Shown: positions 53,128 through 62,418 of the stretch, piece by piece | How the letters are laid out: each line of letters starts with the position of its first letter | Numbering within the stretch: the stretch's first letter is position 1 | Assembly (NCBI RefSeq): GCF_020215665.1 | Contig: NZ_CP084061.1 | Location: forward strand, 5,802,501 to 5,866,500 | Origin: Blautia parvula | Lineage (GTDB): Bacteria > Bacillota > Clostridia > Lachnospirales > Lachnospiraceae | DNA: 64,000 bases | Reading direction: 5' to 3' | Notes under the pieces: model-generated | What the model was told of the DNA's origin: nothing | Database searches by the model: none | The model's input: the letters and a program-made list of their open reading frames with translations, nothing else | Program-made: the position numbers and the translations under genes

Positions 53128-54069
53128 TTGAAGAAAATAGGACTTATGGGGATTCTTCTGCTGGCAGTGTGCGCTCTTGCAGGCTGCGGGGAGCAGGAAG
53201 GACAGGAAAATACAGAGAAAGCAGAATACAGTATGTATTATCTCTCACCCACGGAGGAATCGCTGGTGGAGGATGATTATGTACCGGAAGAGCGGGTGAC
53301 TGCCAGTATGGTCAGCGAGATGGCAAAAAAACTGACAGAGCCTGTGGACAGTGATGATTATATGAAACTGCTTCCCGATGATGTGAAGATTCTGGAATAT
53401 GAATTTGACGGGCGCGGTGTTGTGCTGAATTTTAACGATGCCTATGCAAAGATGAAAAATACAAGAGAGATTCTTGTCCGCGCGGGAATCGTGAAATCCT
53501 TTACCCAGATTCCGGGGGTCATCAATGTGACCTTTCTGATGGGTGGGGAGCCGCTTACGGATTCAAACGGCAATGTCTACGGCACGATGGACAAGGAAAC
53601 CTTTGTGGAAAATGAGGGGGAGAACCCCAATTCCTATGTCTATGCAGATGTCAATCTGTATTTTGCCAACGAGGCCGGTGACAAGCTGGTGAAAGTGACA
53701 AACGGAGGCGGGTATTACAGCATTAATGTCCCGCTGGAGAAAAAAATCGTGGAGCTGCTCATAAAGGGGCCGCCCGGTGATTCGGATGCCAAGCCCACAA
53801 TTTCCAAGGAGACCAAGATTTTAGGGGTGTCCATTGTGGAAGGTGTCTGTTATGTGAATCTGGACAAGACCTTTATGAACCAGAGTATGAATGTACAGCA
53901 GGAACTGCCTGTGTATTCCATTGTCAATTCCCTGATGGACGCCTGTAAAATCCACGGCGTGCAGATATCTGTGGAGGGAGAGACAAAGGTGACTTTCCGG
54001 GAGAGCATGAGCCTGGATAAGCTTTATAAGGCAGATTACAGTTTAGTGGAGGACGCGTCAGATGAGTAA
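53128..54069 (+). CDS. GerMN-domain lipoprotein
   Basis: 313 residues from the TTG at 53128, 9 bases after AGGAGG; a GTG at 53119 directly abuts that site. Lipobox LAGC (Cys near 20). Two GerMN domains: about 75-165 (VVLNFNDAYAKM, FTQIPGVINVTFLMGGEPL) and about 205-300 (VEGVCYVNLDKTFMN, NSLMDACKIHGVQISVEG). GerMN domains occur in spore germination GerM and in lipoproteins next to kinases such as LpqB. May modulate the upstream kinase. Overlaps comEC by 8 bases. Confidence 0.87.
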   Translation: MKKIGLMGILLLAVCALAGCGEQEGQENTEKAEYSMYYLSPTEESLVEDDYVPEERVTASMVSEMAKKLTEPVDSDDYMKLLPDDVKILEYEFDGRGVVLNFNDAYAKMKNTREILVRAGIVKSFTQIPGVINVTFLMGGEPLTDSNGNVYGTMDKETFVENEGENPNSYVYADVNLYFANEAGDKLVKVTNGGGYYSINVPLEKKIVELLIKGPPGDSDAKPTISKETKILGVSIVEGVCYVNLDKTFMNQSMNVQQELPVYSIVNSLMDACKIHGVQISVEGETKVTFRESMSLDKLYKADYSLVEDASDE

Positions 54070-56278
54070 ACGGCCGCTTTGTGCCTTTGCCCTGCTTTTT
54101 ATGGCGGTTATCTGGTGCCTGAGCCTGGCGGGAGTTCCCTTTTTCGGGAATGCTCCCCCGGTTCTGCCGGAGGGCTGCAGTCCGGACGGAGCAGTGCTGG
54201 AGGGCAGGGTTTATGAGACAAAAAACAATTCTTTTTATACCATTCTATATCTCAGACAAGTAAAAATTCTAAGTGATTCCAACCAATATTCCATGGAACA
54301 GGTAAAAGTAAATATAAAAAATGAACTGGCAAAAAGTACAGTGATGCCGGGTATGAAAGTGCGCCTTACCGGGGACCTGCAGCAGATTCCCCTGCCATCC
54401 AACCCGGGACAGTTCAATGAACGAAGCTACTATTACGCAAGAAAAGTCAAATGGTATCTGGAGGGCAGAAGTCTTGAGGCTGTTGGGGGGGATGCCCGGT
54501 CTTTCGACGCGCTGCGCTGTGAGGCAAAGGCTTTTCTGAAAGAGAAGATACTGCAGCTTGCGCCCGGACGCACCGGGGGGATTTTCTGCGCTATGATGCT
54601 GGGGGAAAAGCAGGAGATCGGCCGGGAGAACCAGATGCTGCTGAGGCTGGACGGAGTTCTTCACATTGCTGCCATCAGCGGAACACACCTTTCTTTTCTG
54701 GGATGGGGGCTGTACCGGATACTGCGGAAACTGCGTCTGCCGGTTCCCGGGGCGGGAGGAATCTCTGTTTTTCTCATGATACAGTACGGAATCTTCACAG
54801 GCAGCAGCGCTTCTGCCATGCGGGCAGTGATCATGTTTTCCCTGGCAGTTGGGGCAATGGCAGTGGGCAGGACATACGATCTGCTTTCCGCCCTGTCCCT
54901 CTCGGCAGTCCTGCTTCTTCTGGAAAGTCCCGGTTATCTGTATGACAGTGGATTTTTGCTGTCATTTGGAGCAATTCTGGGTTTGGCTGTGGTCTATCCG
55001 GCTTTTGTGGAAAAGAAAGAAGAAAGCAGGCTGGTTCTGGGACTTAAATCAGGTCTTGCCCTGCAGCTTGCCACCATTCCCATACAGATGTATTTTTTCT
55101 ATGAACTGCCTGTTTTCGGGATTCTGGTTAACCTGCTGGTGCTGCCCACTGTGGGAATCGTGCTGGCGTCAGGCCTCTTTGGCTGTCTGTCCGGCCTGGC
55201 AGTTCCTCTTTTGGGGAGAATGCTGATGCTTCCCGGTGCCTTTCTTCTGGAAGTTTATCTTAAGATTGGTGAGTGGCTGCAGGGAATCCCCTTTGCGTCG
55301 GTGATCACGGGAAGGCCGCATATGTGGAAAATCATTGTGTATTATATTTTACTGGCTGTGTGGGTTCGGTATTGCCGGGGAAAGGAGCGGGGGGAAAAGT
55401 ATAGAAGGCTGCGGTATCTTCCCGTGCTCCTGGGATGTTTCCTGCTGTTTGTAAATATTCCGGATGAAAAACTGCGCATCACATTTCTGGATGTGGGGCA
55501 GGGAGACTGTTCTGTCGTCAGGTTTGAAGGAAAGACATATGTAATAGACGGCGGCAGCAGCAGTGTATCCGGTGTGGGAAATTACAGGATTCTGCCGTTT
55601 TTAAAGTGTATGGGAATCAGAAAGGTGGATGGGATCTTTCTGTCGCATATGGATGATGATCATATAAACGGAATCGCGGAGCTGCTTGAAGCTGTCAAAA
55701 ACCGGGAGACCTCTCTGCGGATAGATAAGATTTTTTTATCAGAGTGCGGGGAGAAACAGGAGAAGCTGGCGGAAATGAAGCAGACGGGAGAAAAAGCAGG
55801 CTGCCGTATTTTTTATCTGTACAGCGGGGACAGGATCAGAAAGGGAGAGATGGAACTGCGCTGTCTCTATCCCTACATAGATACAAAAGGGGAGAGCAAC
55901 GAGAACTCCCAGGTTCTCAGATTGACCTGCGGGAAGTTCGGTGCGCTTTTCACCGGTGATACGGAAGGAAGCGGGGAGACGGCTGTCACCGGGATTCTGG
56001 AACAGGAACAGACAGCGTGCCAGCTTTTAAAGGTGGCGCACCACGGCTCCAAAAACTCCACATCCATCCGTTTTCTGGAGGCTGTGAAGCCTGTGGCAGG
56101 CATTATCTCCTGCGGGGAGGGCAACCGCTACGGGCATCCGCACAGAGAGCTGATGGAACGGCTGGAGGAGGAAAAGGTGGAGGTGTTTCAGACAAAGGAT
56201 TGGGGCGCAGTATTTGTTGTGACGGACGGAAAAAGAACAGAAGTGTCTTTTCAGCATAAAAAATCCATGGTAAACTAG
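54062..56278 (+). CDS. comEC: DNA-uptake channel ComEC/Rec2
   Basis: 738 residues, full length. An N-terminal OB-like part (DUF4131), the competence membrane domain with about eight spans (from HIAAISGTHLSFLGWGLYRIL near 200 to 455), and a C-terminal metallo-beta-lactamase domain: FLDVGQGDCSVVRFEGK, LSHMDDDHINGI, FTGDTEGSGE and VAHHGSKNSTS. Transports single-stranded DNA through the membrane, with the MBL domain proposed as the nuclease. With comEA and the pilus-like operon it suggests natural competence. Confidence 0.95.
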   Translation: MSKRPLCAFALLFMAVIWCLSLAGVPFFGNAPPVLPEGCSPDGAVLEGRVYETKNNSFYTILYLRQVKILSDSNQYSMEQVKVNIKNELAKSTVMPGMKVRLTGDLQQIPLPSNPGQFNERSYYYARKVKWYLEGRSLEAVGGDARSFDALRCEAKAFLKEKILQLAPGRTGGIFCAMMLGEKQEIGRENQMLLRLDGVLHIAAISGTHLSFLGWGLYRILRKLRLPVPGAGGISVFLMIQYGIFTGSSASAMRAVIMFSLAVGAMAVGRTYDLLSALSLSAVLLLLESPGYLYDSGFLLSFGAILGLAVVYPAFVEKKEESRLVLGLKSGLALQLATIPIQMYFFYELPVFGILVNLLVLPTVGIVLASGLFGCLSGLAVPLLGRMLMLPGAFLLEVYLKIGEWLQGIPFASVITGRPHMWKIIVYYILLAVWVRYCRGKERGEKYRRLRYLPVLLGCFLLFVNIPDEKLRITFLDVGQGDCSVVRFEGKTYVIDGGSSSVSGVGNYRILPFLKCMGIRKVDGIFLSHMDDDHINGIAELLEAVKNRETSLRIDKIFLSECGEKQEKLAEMKQTGEKAGCRIFYLYSGDRIRKGEMELRCLYPYIDTKGESNENSQVLRLTCGKFGALFTGDTEGSGETAVTGILEQEQTACQLLKVAHHGSKNSTSIRFLEAVKPVAGIISCGEGNRYGHPHRELMERLEEEKVEVFQTKDWGAVFVVTDGKRTEVSFQHKKSMVN

Positions 56279-56381
56279 AATGTGATTGAAAATGCCGTCG
56301 GCAAGCTGTGCGTCATAATTTGTGGGGAATTTAACTTTGATGAGGGAGATGCAGCTTGTCGGAATAAAAAGGAGCATCTAA

Positions 56382-57362
56382 ATGAAAAGTTTACAGGAAG
56401 ACATAAAAAACCAGGATTTCAAGAAGGTCTATCTCTTCTGCGGAGAGGAGGCCTATCTGAAACAGCAGTATAAACATAGAATGAAGGCAGCGCTGCTGCC
56501 GGAAGACGACAGCATGAATTTTTCCATGTTCGAGGGAAAGAAGACAGAGCCGAAGAGTGTGATCGATCTGGCGGAGACCATGCCTTTTTTTGCTGACCGA
56601 AGAGTGATCATGCTGGAGGATACAGGATTTTTTAAAAACCAATGCACAGATTTGCCGGAGTATATGGCGGAACTGCCGGATTACCTCTGCATGATCTTTG
56701 TGGAGGATGAAGTGGACAAGCGGAGCCGGATGTTCAAGGCTGTGAAGAAATACGGCAGAATCGTGGAGTTTGCAAAGCAGGATTCCCAGACCCTGATGCG
56801 CTGGGTCTTAGGCATGATGAAACGGGAAGGAAAGAAGATAACCCAGGGGGATATAGAACTGTTTCTGACAAAGACGGGAACAGATATGGGAAACATAGAA
56901 AAAGAGCTGGAAAAGCTTCTCTGCTATACCATGGGCAGGGACGTCATTACAGCCGGGGATATTGAGGCGGTATGCACCACCCAGATCACAAACCATATTT
57001 TCGACATGATCAAGGCTGTGACGGAGAAGAAGCAGAAGCGGGCACTGGATCTGTACTATGACCTGCTCTCCTTAAAAGAGCCGCCCATGAGGATCCTCTT
57101 TCTCCTTGCCCGGCAGTTTAACCTGATCATGCAGGTGAAAGAGCTTTCCCGGGAGGGATATGACCAGCCTGCCATTGCCAAGAGGACCGGGCTTCAGCCT
57201 TTTGTGGTCAGAAATTATGCAGGGTATGCCCACAGGTACAGCACAGAGGAGCTGCGCGCCGCTGTGGAGGAATGTGTGCAGACGGAGGCAAAGGTAAAGA
57301 CAGGATATATGAATGATGTGATGAGTGTGGAACTTCTGCTGGTGAAATTCAGCAGCAGCTAA
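56382..57362 (+). CDS. holA: DNA polymerase III subunit delta
   Basis: 326 residues. FKKVYLFCGEEAYLKQQYKHRMK at the start, EDTGFFKNQ, MIFVEDEVDKRSRMFKAVKK, and the C-terminal LLARQFNLIMQVKEL fit the clamp-loader delta family. Opens the sliding clamp. Position between comEC and rpsT is standard in Firmicutes. AAAAGGAG upstream. Confidence 0.95.
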   Translation: MKSLQEDIKNQDFKKVYLFCGEEAYLKQQYKHRMKAALLPEDDSMNFSMFEGKKTEPKSVIDLAETMPFFADRRVIMLEDTGFFKNQCTDLPEYMAELPDYLCMIFVEDEVDKRSRMFKAVKKYGRIVEFAKQDSQTLMRWVLGMMKREGKKITQGDIELFLTKTGTDMGNIEKELEKLLCYTMGRDVITAGDIEAVCTTQITNHIFDMIKAVTEKKQKRALDLYYDLLSLKEPPMRILFLLARQFNLIMQVKELSREGYDQPAIAKRTGLQPFVVRNYAGYAHRYSTEELRAAVEECVQTEAKVKTGYMNDVMSVELLLVKFSSS

Positions 57363-57378
57363 GCATCCTGAACCGCTG

Positions 57379-57429
57379 CCGGCATCCGGCCATGAAAAGA
57401 CGCTGCCATGGTCCGGATGCCGGTATTTT
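57379..57429 (+). terminator. Rho-independent terminator after holA
   Basis: Perfect 11-bp stem CCGGCATCCGG (57379-57389) / CCGGATGCCGG (57413-57423), followed by TATTTTG. Confidence 0.75.
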
Positions 57430-57441
57430 GCGGGATAAAAA

Positions 57442-57478
57442 AATCCCGGCTGATGACGGGCAGCCGGGATTTTAAATA
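57442..57478 (-). terminator. Rho-independent terminator after rpsT
   Basis: Stem AATCCCGGCTG (57442-57452) / CAGCCGGGATT (57461-57471), 8-nt loop. On the minus strand it is followed by TTTTTTATCC, and it lies 22 bases after the rpsT stop. Confidence 0.88.
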
Positions 57479-57492
57479 TTCTGTCTATATGA

Positions 57493-57753
57493 TTAGAGTG
57501 CGTTTACAGCTTTGGATAATCTGGAAACTTTTCTTGCTGCATTGTTTTTGTGATAAACACCTTTGGATGCAGCTTTGTCGATAGTAGAGATAGCGTTCTG
57601 CAGAGCTGCTGCTGCTGCCTCTTTATCTTTTGCTGTAACTGCTGCTTCTACCTTTTTGATAGAAGTTTTCACTGCTGATTTGATAGATTTATTTCTGTCA
57701 GCTTTTGTTTTGTTTACTAAAATTCTTTTCTTTGCGGATTTAATATTTGCCAA
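57493..57753 (-). CDS. rpsT: 30S ribosomal protein S20
   Basis: 86 residues from the TTG at 57753, giving the standard N-terminus (M)ANIKSAKKRI with GGAGG 8 bases before. The longer frame from 57780 adds nine residues through the ribosome site. TKADRNKSIKSAVKTSIKKVEAAV and ASKGVYHKNNAARKVSRLSKAVNAL are diagnostic. TTG start and antisense orientation to its neighbours are normal for this gene in Firmicutes. Confidence 0.97.
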   Translation of the reverse strand: MANIKSAKKRILVNKTKADRNKSIKSAVKTSIKKVEAAVTAKDKEAAAAALQNAISTIDKAASKGVYHKNNAARKVSRLSKAVNAL

Positions 57754-57978
57754 ACCGTACACCTCCAAAATTGTTTTCAATATTATTTTTTATTCGTGAC
57801 AATAGGAAGACGCAGAACGCACTTTCTATCGTTTGTTATGGTTTTGTACCGGTTAGACACGGACACGCCGGTACCACATGCTTTTTTATTCTAGTTGATT
57901 TAATTGTAAATGTCAATACATAAAATCCCCCAAAATGCAAAAAATAGGAACAAATACCCCCGGAAAGGAAGGTTGGAT

Positions 57979-58884
57979 ATGGCTTTAGGAAGAATACGCA
58001 CGGACCTGGCACTGGAAACAAAAGAGAAATTCGAGGAGGACAATGTGGAAATCCGAGGTGTGATCATCGAGGAGGACTACAATGAGGAGAAAGATATCCG
58101 CACCACAACCGTAAAAATTGAGACAGAGAACGGGGCAAAAGCCATGGGACGTCCTCAGGGTGTTTATATAACGCTGGAGGCTCCGAATATGTCTGTGCCG
58201 GATGAGGATTATCACAGGGAGATCTCAAAAGAGCTGGCAAAACATATCAGAAAGCTGGTTCCTATGGAAAAAGAGCTGACCGCCCTGGTGGTGGGCCTTG
58301 GAAACCGGGAGGTGACACCGGACGCTCTGGGGCCTGATGTGGTCTCCAATCTGCGCATTACCCGTCACGTGATACAGGAGTACGGAGTGCAGAGCATGGG
58401 CAGGGAATATGCCAACAGTATCAGCGGCCTGGTACCCGGTGTTATGGCCCAGACAGGCATGGAAACTCTGGAGATCATCAAGGGTGTGGTGGATGAGACG
58501 AAGCCGGATGTGGTGTTCGCCGTGGATGCCCTGGCAGCCCGCAGCACAAAACGCCTGAATCGGACGATTCAGATCACGGATACAGGCATCAATCCCGGCT
58601 CCGGTGTGGGAAACCACAGAAACGGGCTGAGTGAGGAAACTCTGGGCGTAAAGGTGATCGGCATCGGCGTGCCGACTGTGGTGGATGCAGCCACCATCGT
58701 GCAGGATTCCATGGCTCACCTGCTGGATACCCTGGAAGAGTCTGAGAAAAAAGAATTTCTGGAAGAAATGATCGCACCATCCCTCCACAGCATGTTTGTA
58801 ACTCCAAAAGATGTGGATGAGACCGTGAAACGCCTGTCCTACACCATTTCCGAGGGACTGAACATGGCATTTGAGCAGGCATAA
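57979..58884 (+). CDS. gpr: GPR endopeptidase (germination protease)
   Basis: 301 residues from the ATG at 57979, preceded by GGAAGG; the longer frame from 57910 adds residues before the known propeptide. RTDLALETKEKF near residue 5 is the propeptide cleavage segment. VVGLGNREVTPDALGPDVV and FAVDALAARSTKRLNRTIQITDTGINPGSG carry the conserved acidic residues of this aspartate-type protease. Degrades small acid-soluble spore proteins at germination. Next to spoIIP as in Bacillus. Confidence 0.96.
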   Translation: MALGRIRTDLALETKEKFEEDNVEIRGVIIEEDYNEEKDIRTTTVKIETENGAKAMGRPQGVYITLEAPNMSVPDEDYHREISKELAKHIRKLVPMEKELTALVVGLGNREVTPDALGPDVVSNLRITRHVIQEYGVQSMGREYANSISGLVPGVMAQTGMETLEIIKGVVDETKPDVVFAVDALAARSTKRLNRTIQITDTGINPGSGVGNHRNGLSEETLGVKVIGIGVPTVVDAATIVQDSMAHLLDTLEESEKKEFLEEMIAPSLHSMFVTPKDVDETVKRLSYTISEGLNMAFEQA

Positions 58885-58918
58885 GGAAAAAGACACGTCC
58901 CTGTTTTTTCTCCGCAGA

Positions 58919-58949
58919 CGCATAATTCATGTAAGTTGTCTCATATATA
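58919..58949 (+). promoter_or_regulatory. Candidate sigma-E promoter of spoIIP
   Basis: GCATAATT (58920-58927), a 14-base spacer, then CATATATA (58942-58949), 17 bases before the GTG start. It resembles the mother-cell sigma-E consensus (about GCATATT, N14, CATACAAT). In Bacillus spoIIP is a sigma-E gene with its own promoter. The match is approximate. Confidence 0.4.
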
Positions 58950-58965
58950 GATATGAGGTGATAGG

Positions 58966-60276
58966 GTGAAGAAGATGGATGATGGAAAGCTTCTGCGGAT
59001 TGTGTTGTGGCTGCTCTTATGTGCTGTTGGAGCATATATTCTCATAAAAGGAATGTCTTTAGATAAAAAAACGCTGGTGAACATGTGCAGGGATGCCCAG
59101 GAGAAAGCCATAGAGGCATACCTGCCGGGAATCCTGGAGACGGAAGGGGTCAAGACCCAGACGCCTGTGGAGTGGCTCTGCAGCAAAGTGGAGGAACAGC
59201 TTCCGTTTCTGGGGACCATCCAGGCAAAGGAGATGGAAGAGACAGAGAAGGACCGGGAGACAGACAAGAAGATCATGGAGGAAAATTCCGATTTTCTTGA
59301 GGCAAAACTTCTGGAAGAAAACCAGGAGGCAGGCCCTGTGGGGTCCGGTGAGGAAAACACAGGGGGCGTGGATGCCCAGAGTGAAAACCAACAAAGCGCG
59401 GAAAATACGGAAGCTCTGCAGGATGCAGCCAAAGAGAATGCACAGACAGCAGACGCGGGTGATGGCGGGCAGGCAGAGGCTTCTGCAGCCAATGCCATAG
59501 TAAATCCCATTTCCCTTGATATGTTCCAGGATTTTGACTATGTGATCAGCAATTTTTATACCATTGACAAGACCACCAGCATCAACAGCGACCAGTTAAA
59601 CGCCCCGGCCCTTGTGTCGGAGGATCTGAAAATGACAACAGGAAATGATCAGCCGCAGATACTGGTGTATCACAGCCATTCCCAGGAAGAATTCATTGAT
59701 TCCAACCCGGGAGACCCCAGTACCAGCATTGTGGGGGTGGGAGAATATCTGGTTCGTCTTTTAAGAGATACATACGGCTATAATGTGCTCCATGTGACAG
59801 ATACCTTTGACATTGTGGACGGAAAACTGGACAGAAATAAAGCCTACAACTACGCCCAGGATAAAATCAGCCAGGTGCTGGAGGAAAATCCCAGTGTGGA
59901 AGTGGTCATTGACCTGCACAGAGATGGTGTGCCGGACGACAAACACCTGGTTACGGACGTGAACGGGAAACCAACGGCCAAAATTATGTTTTTCAACGGA
60001 TTGAGCCGCACCAACCAGAACGGGGATATTGAATATCTGCCGAATCCCTACATTCAGGATAATCTGGCATTCTCCCTGCAGCTTGCGCTTCAGGCAAAGC
60101 AGTATTACCCGGATTGGCTGCGCACCATCTATCTGAGAGGCTACCGCTATAATCTCCATCTGCGGCCAAAAGCCCTTCTTGTGGAATGCGGTGCACAGAC
60201 CAATACCGTGGAGGAAGAAATGAATGCCATGGAACCTTTGGCGGACGTGCTGAATAAAGTCTTAAAAGGGGAATGA
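58966..60276 (+). CDS. spoIIP: Stage II sporulation protein P
   Basis: 436 residues, GTG start with GAGGTG upstream. One N-terminal membrane segment (about 10-28), a long acidic Gln/Glu-rich linker (about 95-185), then the SpoIIP amidase/endopeptidase domain with QPQILVYHSHSQEEFID, VIDLHRDGVPD and the terminal LLVECGAQTNTVEEEMNAME. Degrades septal peptidoglycan with SpoIID and SpoIIM during engulfment. Directly follows gpr. Confidence 0.94.
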   Translation: MKKMDDGKLLRIVLWLLLCAVGAYILIKGMSLDKKTLVNMCRDAQEKAIEAYLPGILETEGVKTQTPVEWLCSKVEEQLPFLGTIQAKEMEETEKDRETDKKIMEENSDFLEAKLLEENQEAGPVGSGEENTGGVDAQSENQQSAENTEALQDAAKENAQTADAGDGGQAEASAANAIVNPISLDMFQDFDYVISNFYTIDKTTSINSDQLNAPALVSEDLKMTTGNDQPQILVYHSHSQEEFIDSNPGDPSTSIVGVGEYLVRLLRDTYGYNVLHVTDTFDIVDGKLDRNKAYNYAQDKISQVLEENPSVEVVIDLHRDGVPDDKHLVTDVNGKPTAKIMFFNGLSRTNQNGDIEYLPNPYIQDNLAFSLQLALQAKQYYPDWLRTIYLRGYRYNLHLRPKALLVECGAQTNTVEEEMNAMEPLADVLNKVLKGE

Positions 60277-60291
60277 ACGGCGAAGAAATGC

Positions 60292-60321
60292 TTGATTCCC
60301 CCTAAACCTTCGTGCTATACT
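60292..60321 (+). promoter_or_regulatory. Promoter of lepA
   Basis: TTGATT (60292-60297) and TATACT (60316-60321), 18-bp spacer. A hairpin (TGGGCTT, then AAGCCCA, about 60326-60354) would form near the 5' end of the transcript and may also stop readthrough from spoIIP. Confidence 0.5.
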
Positions 60322-60433
60322 AACATGGGCTTGTTGTGAAATGCAGGAAGCCCATTTAAAGTGTAAGAATAAGAAAGTAACCATATTCGTATTTTGAGAA
60401 GAGATAGAGAAAAACAATAGGAGGAATCAAGCA

Positions 60434-62248
60434 GTGGCAGGAGTTGACCAGAGTAAAATCCGTAATTTTTGTATCATCGCACATATAGACCATGGAAAAT
60501 CCACCCTGGCGGACCGGATTATTGAAAAGACAGGACTTTTGACAGAGAGAGAAATGCAGTCCCAGGTTCTGGATAACATGGATCTGGAGAGGGAGAGGGG
60601 CATAACCATCAAGTCCCAGGCAGTCCGCATTGTCTACCAGGCAAAAGACGGAGAGGAATATATTTTCAATCTGATCGACACGCCGGGCCACGTGGACTTC
60701 AACTATGAGGTGTCCAGAAGTCTGGCCGCCTGTGACGGCGCCATTCTGGTGGTGGATGCCGCCCAGGGCATTGAAGCCCAGACTCTTGCAAATGTCTATC
60801 TGGCGCTGGATCATGACCTGGATGTATTTCCGGTCATCAATAAAATAGATCTTCCCAGTGCGGAACCGGACAGAGTGAAAAATGAGATTGAGGATGTCAT
60901 CGGTATAGAAGCCCAGGATGCGCCTCTGATCTCCGCCAAAATGGGACTGAACATTGAGGAAGTTCTGGAGAAGATCGTGGAGAAAATACCGGCACCCGCC
61001 GGAGATGCCCAGGCACCTCTGCAGGCTCTTATTTTCGATTCTGTTTACGATTCCTACAAGGGTGTCATTGTGTTCTGCAGGATCAAAGAAGGAAGCGTAA
61101 AAAAAGGTACGAAAATCCGTATGATGGCAACCGGCGCTGTGGAGGAAGTAGTGGAAGTGGGATACTTCGGAGCGGGACAGTTTCTTCCCTGTGACGAACT
61201 GTCTGCCGGCATGGTAGGTTATATCACTGCCAGTATTAAGAATGTAAAAGATACCCGCGTGGGTGATACCATAACAGACGACGAAAACCCCTGTGCAGAG
61301 CCTCTTCCGGGTTACAAGAAAGTAAACCCCATGGTGTACTGCGGTGTATATCCCGCGGACGGCTCCAAGTACCAGGATTTGAGGGATGCCCTGGACAAGC
61401 TTCAGTTAAATGATGCCTCCCTGCAGTTTGAGCCGGAGACCTCTGTAGCGCTGGGCTTTGGTTTCCGCTGCGGTTTTCTGGGACTGCTCCATCTGGAGAT
61501 CATCCAGGAGCGTCTGGAAAGGGAATATAACCTGGACCTGGTAACAACTGCCCCGGGCGTTGTTTACAAAGTGCACAAGACCAACGGTGAGATGATGGAT
61601 CTGACCAACCCATCCAATCTGCCTGACCCCTCTGAGATCGAATACATGGAAGAACCTATGGTAAAGGCAGAAATCATGGTGACTACAGATTTCATCGGCC
61701 CTATTATGGATCTCTGCCAGGAGCGCCGCGGGCAGTATCAGGGCATGGAATATATGGAAACCACTCGTGCTCTTTTGAAATACCATCTGCCTCTCAATGA
61801 AATTATTTATGATTTCTTTGATGCCCTGAAATCACGTTCCAGAGGATATGCGTCCTTTGACTATGAGATGCTGGGATATGAACGCAGTGACCTTGTCAAG
61901 CTGGATATTCTGGTGAACAAGGAGGAAGTGGATGCCCTCTCCTTTATCGTGTTTGAAGGCTCTGCCTATGAGCGCGGCAGGAAGATGTGCGAGAAGCTGA
62001 AGGAGGAGATTCCCAGACAGCTTTTTGAAATCCCCATTCAGGCAGCCATCGGCAGCAAGATCATTGCCCGTGAGACCGTGAAGGCCATGAGAAAAGACGT
62101 GCTGGCGAAATGTTACGGCGGCGATATTTCCCGAAAGAGAAAGCTTCTGGAGAAGCAGAAGGAAGGAAAGAAACGTATGCGCCAGGTAGGAAATGTAGAG
62201 ATTCCGCAGAAGGCATTTATGAGCGTTCTGAAGCTGGACGATAAATAG
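60434..62248 (+). CDS. lepA: Elongation factor 4 (LepA)
   Basis: 604 residues from a GTG with AGGAGG upstream. GTPase domain: [49 protein letters not shown]. Then domain II, III ([22 protein letters not shown]) and the LepA-specific C-terminal part ([42 protein letters not shown]). Back-translocating ribosomal GTPase. Normal length. Confidence 0.98.
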   Translation: MAGVDQSKIRNFCIIAHIDHGKSTLADRIIEKTGLLTEREMQSQVLDNMDLERERGITIKSQAVRIVYQAKDGEEYIFNLIDTPGHVDFNYEVSRSLAACDGAILVVDAAQGIEAQTLANVYLALDHDLDVFPVINKIDLPSAEPDRVKNEIEDVIGIEAQDAPLISAKMGLNIEEVLEKIVEKIPAPAGDAQAPLQALIFDSVYDSYKGVIVFCRIKEGSVKKGTKIRMMATGAVEEVVEVGYFGAGQFLPCDELSAGMVGYITASIKNVKDTRVGDTITDDENPCAEPLPGYKKVNPMVYCGVYPADGSKYQDLRDALDKLQLNDASLQFEPETSVALGFGFRCGFLGLLHLEIIQERLEREYNLDLVTTAPGVVYKVHKTNGEMMDLTNPSNLPDPSEIEYMEEPMVKAEIMVTTDFIGPIMDLCQERRGQYQGMEYMETTRALLKYHLPLNEIIYDFFDALKSRSRGYASFDYEMLGYERSDLVKLDILVNKEEVDALSFIVFEGSAYERGRKMCEKLKEEIPRQLFEIPIQAAIGSKIIARETVKAMRKDVLAKCYGGDISRKRKLLEKQKEGKKRMRQVGNVEIPQKAFMSVLKLDDK

Positions 62249-62254
62249 GATTTT

Positions 62255-62388
62255 GTAACGATTCAGCTAGCTGAATCGTTACGGGTATTCGCCCATTAAA
62301 AATCGCTTCGCGATGGGGCGAATATCTGCCGCCACTACTCTTTTGCACGGTCAGCGCAGTAAATGCGCAGACCTGACTGAACAGTTAC
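62255..62388. repeat. Structured dispersed repeat, copy 2
   Basis: 134-bp element bounded by GTAAC...GTTAC, extended by TTCAG/CTGAA. It starts with a perfect 28-nt palindrome (62255-62282), then has a hairpin TTCGCC...GGCGAA and a hairpin GCGCA-loop-TGCGC enclosed by GGTC/GACC. Homologous to 15300-15434 across its middle and right parts. Lies between lepA and hemW; no ORF. Confidence 0.72.
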
Positions 62389-62418
62389 AGAATTTTCAGA
62401 AATACAGGAGAAGACAAG

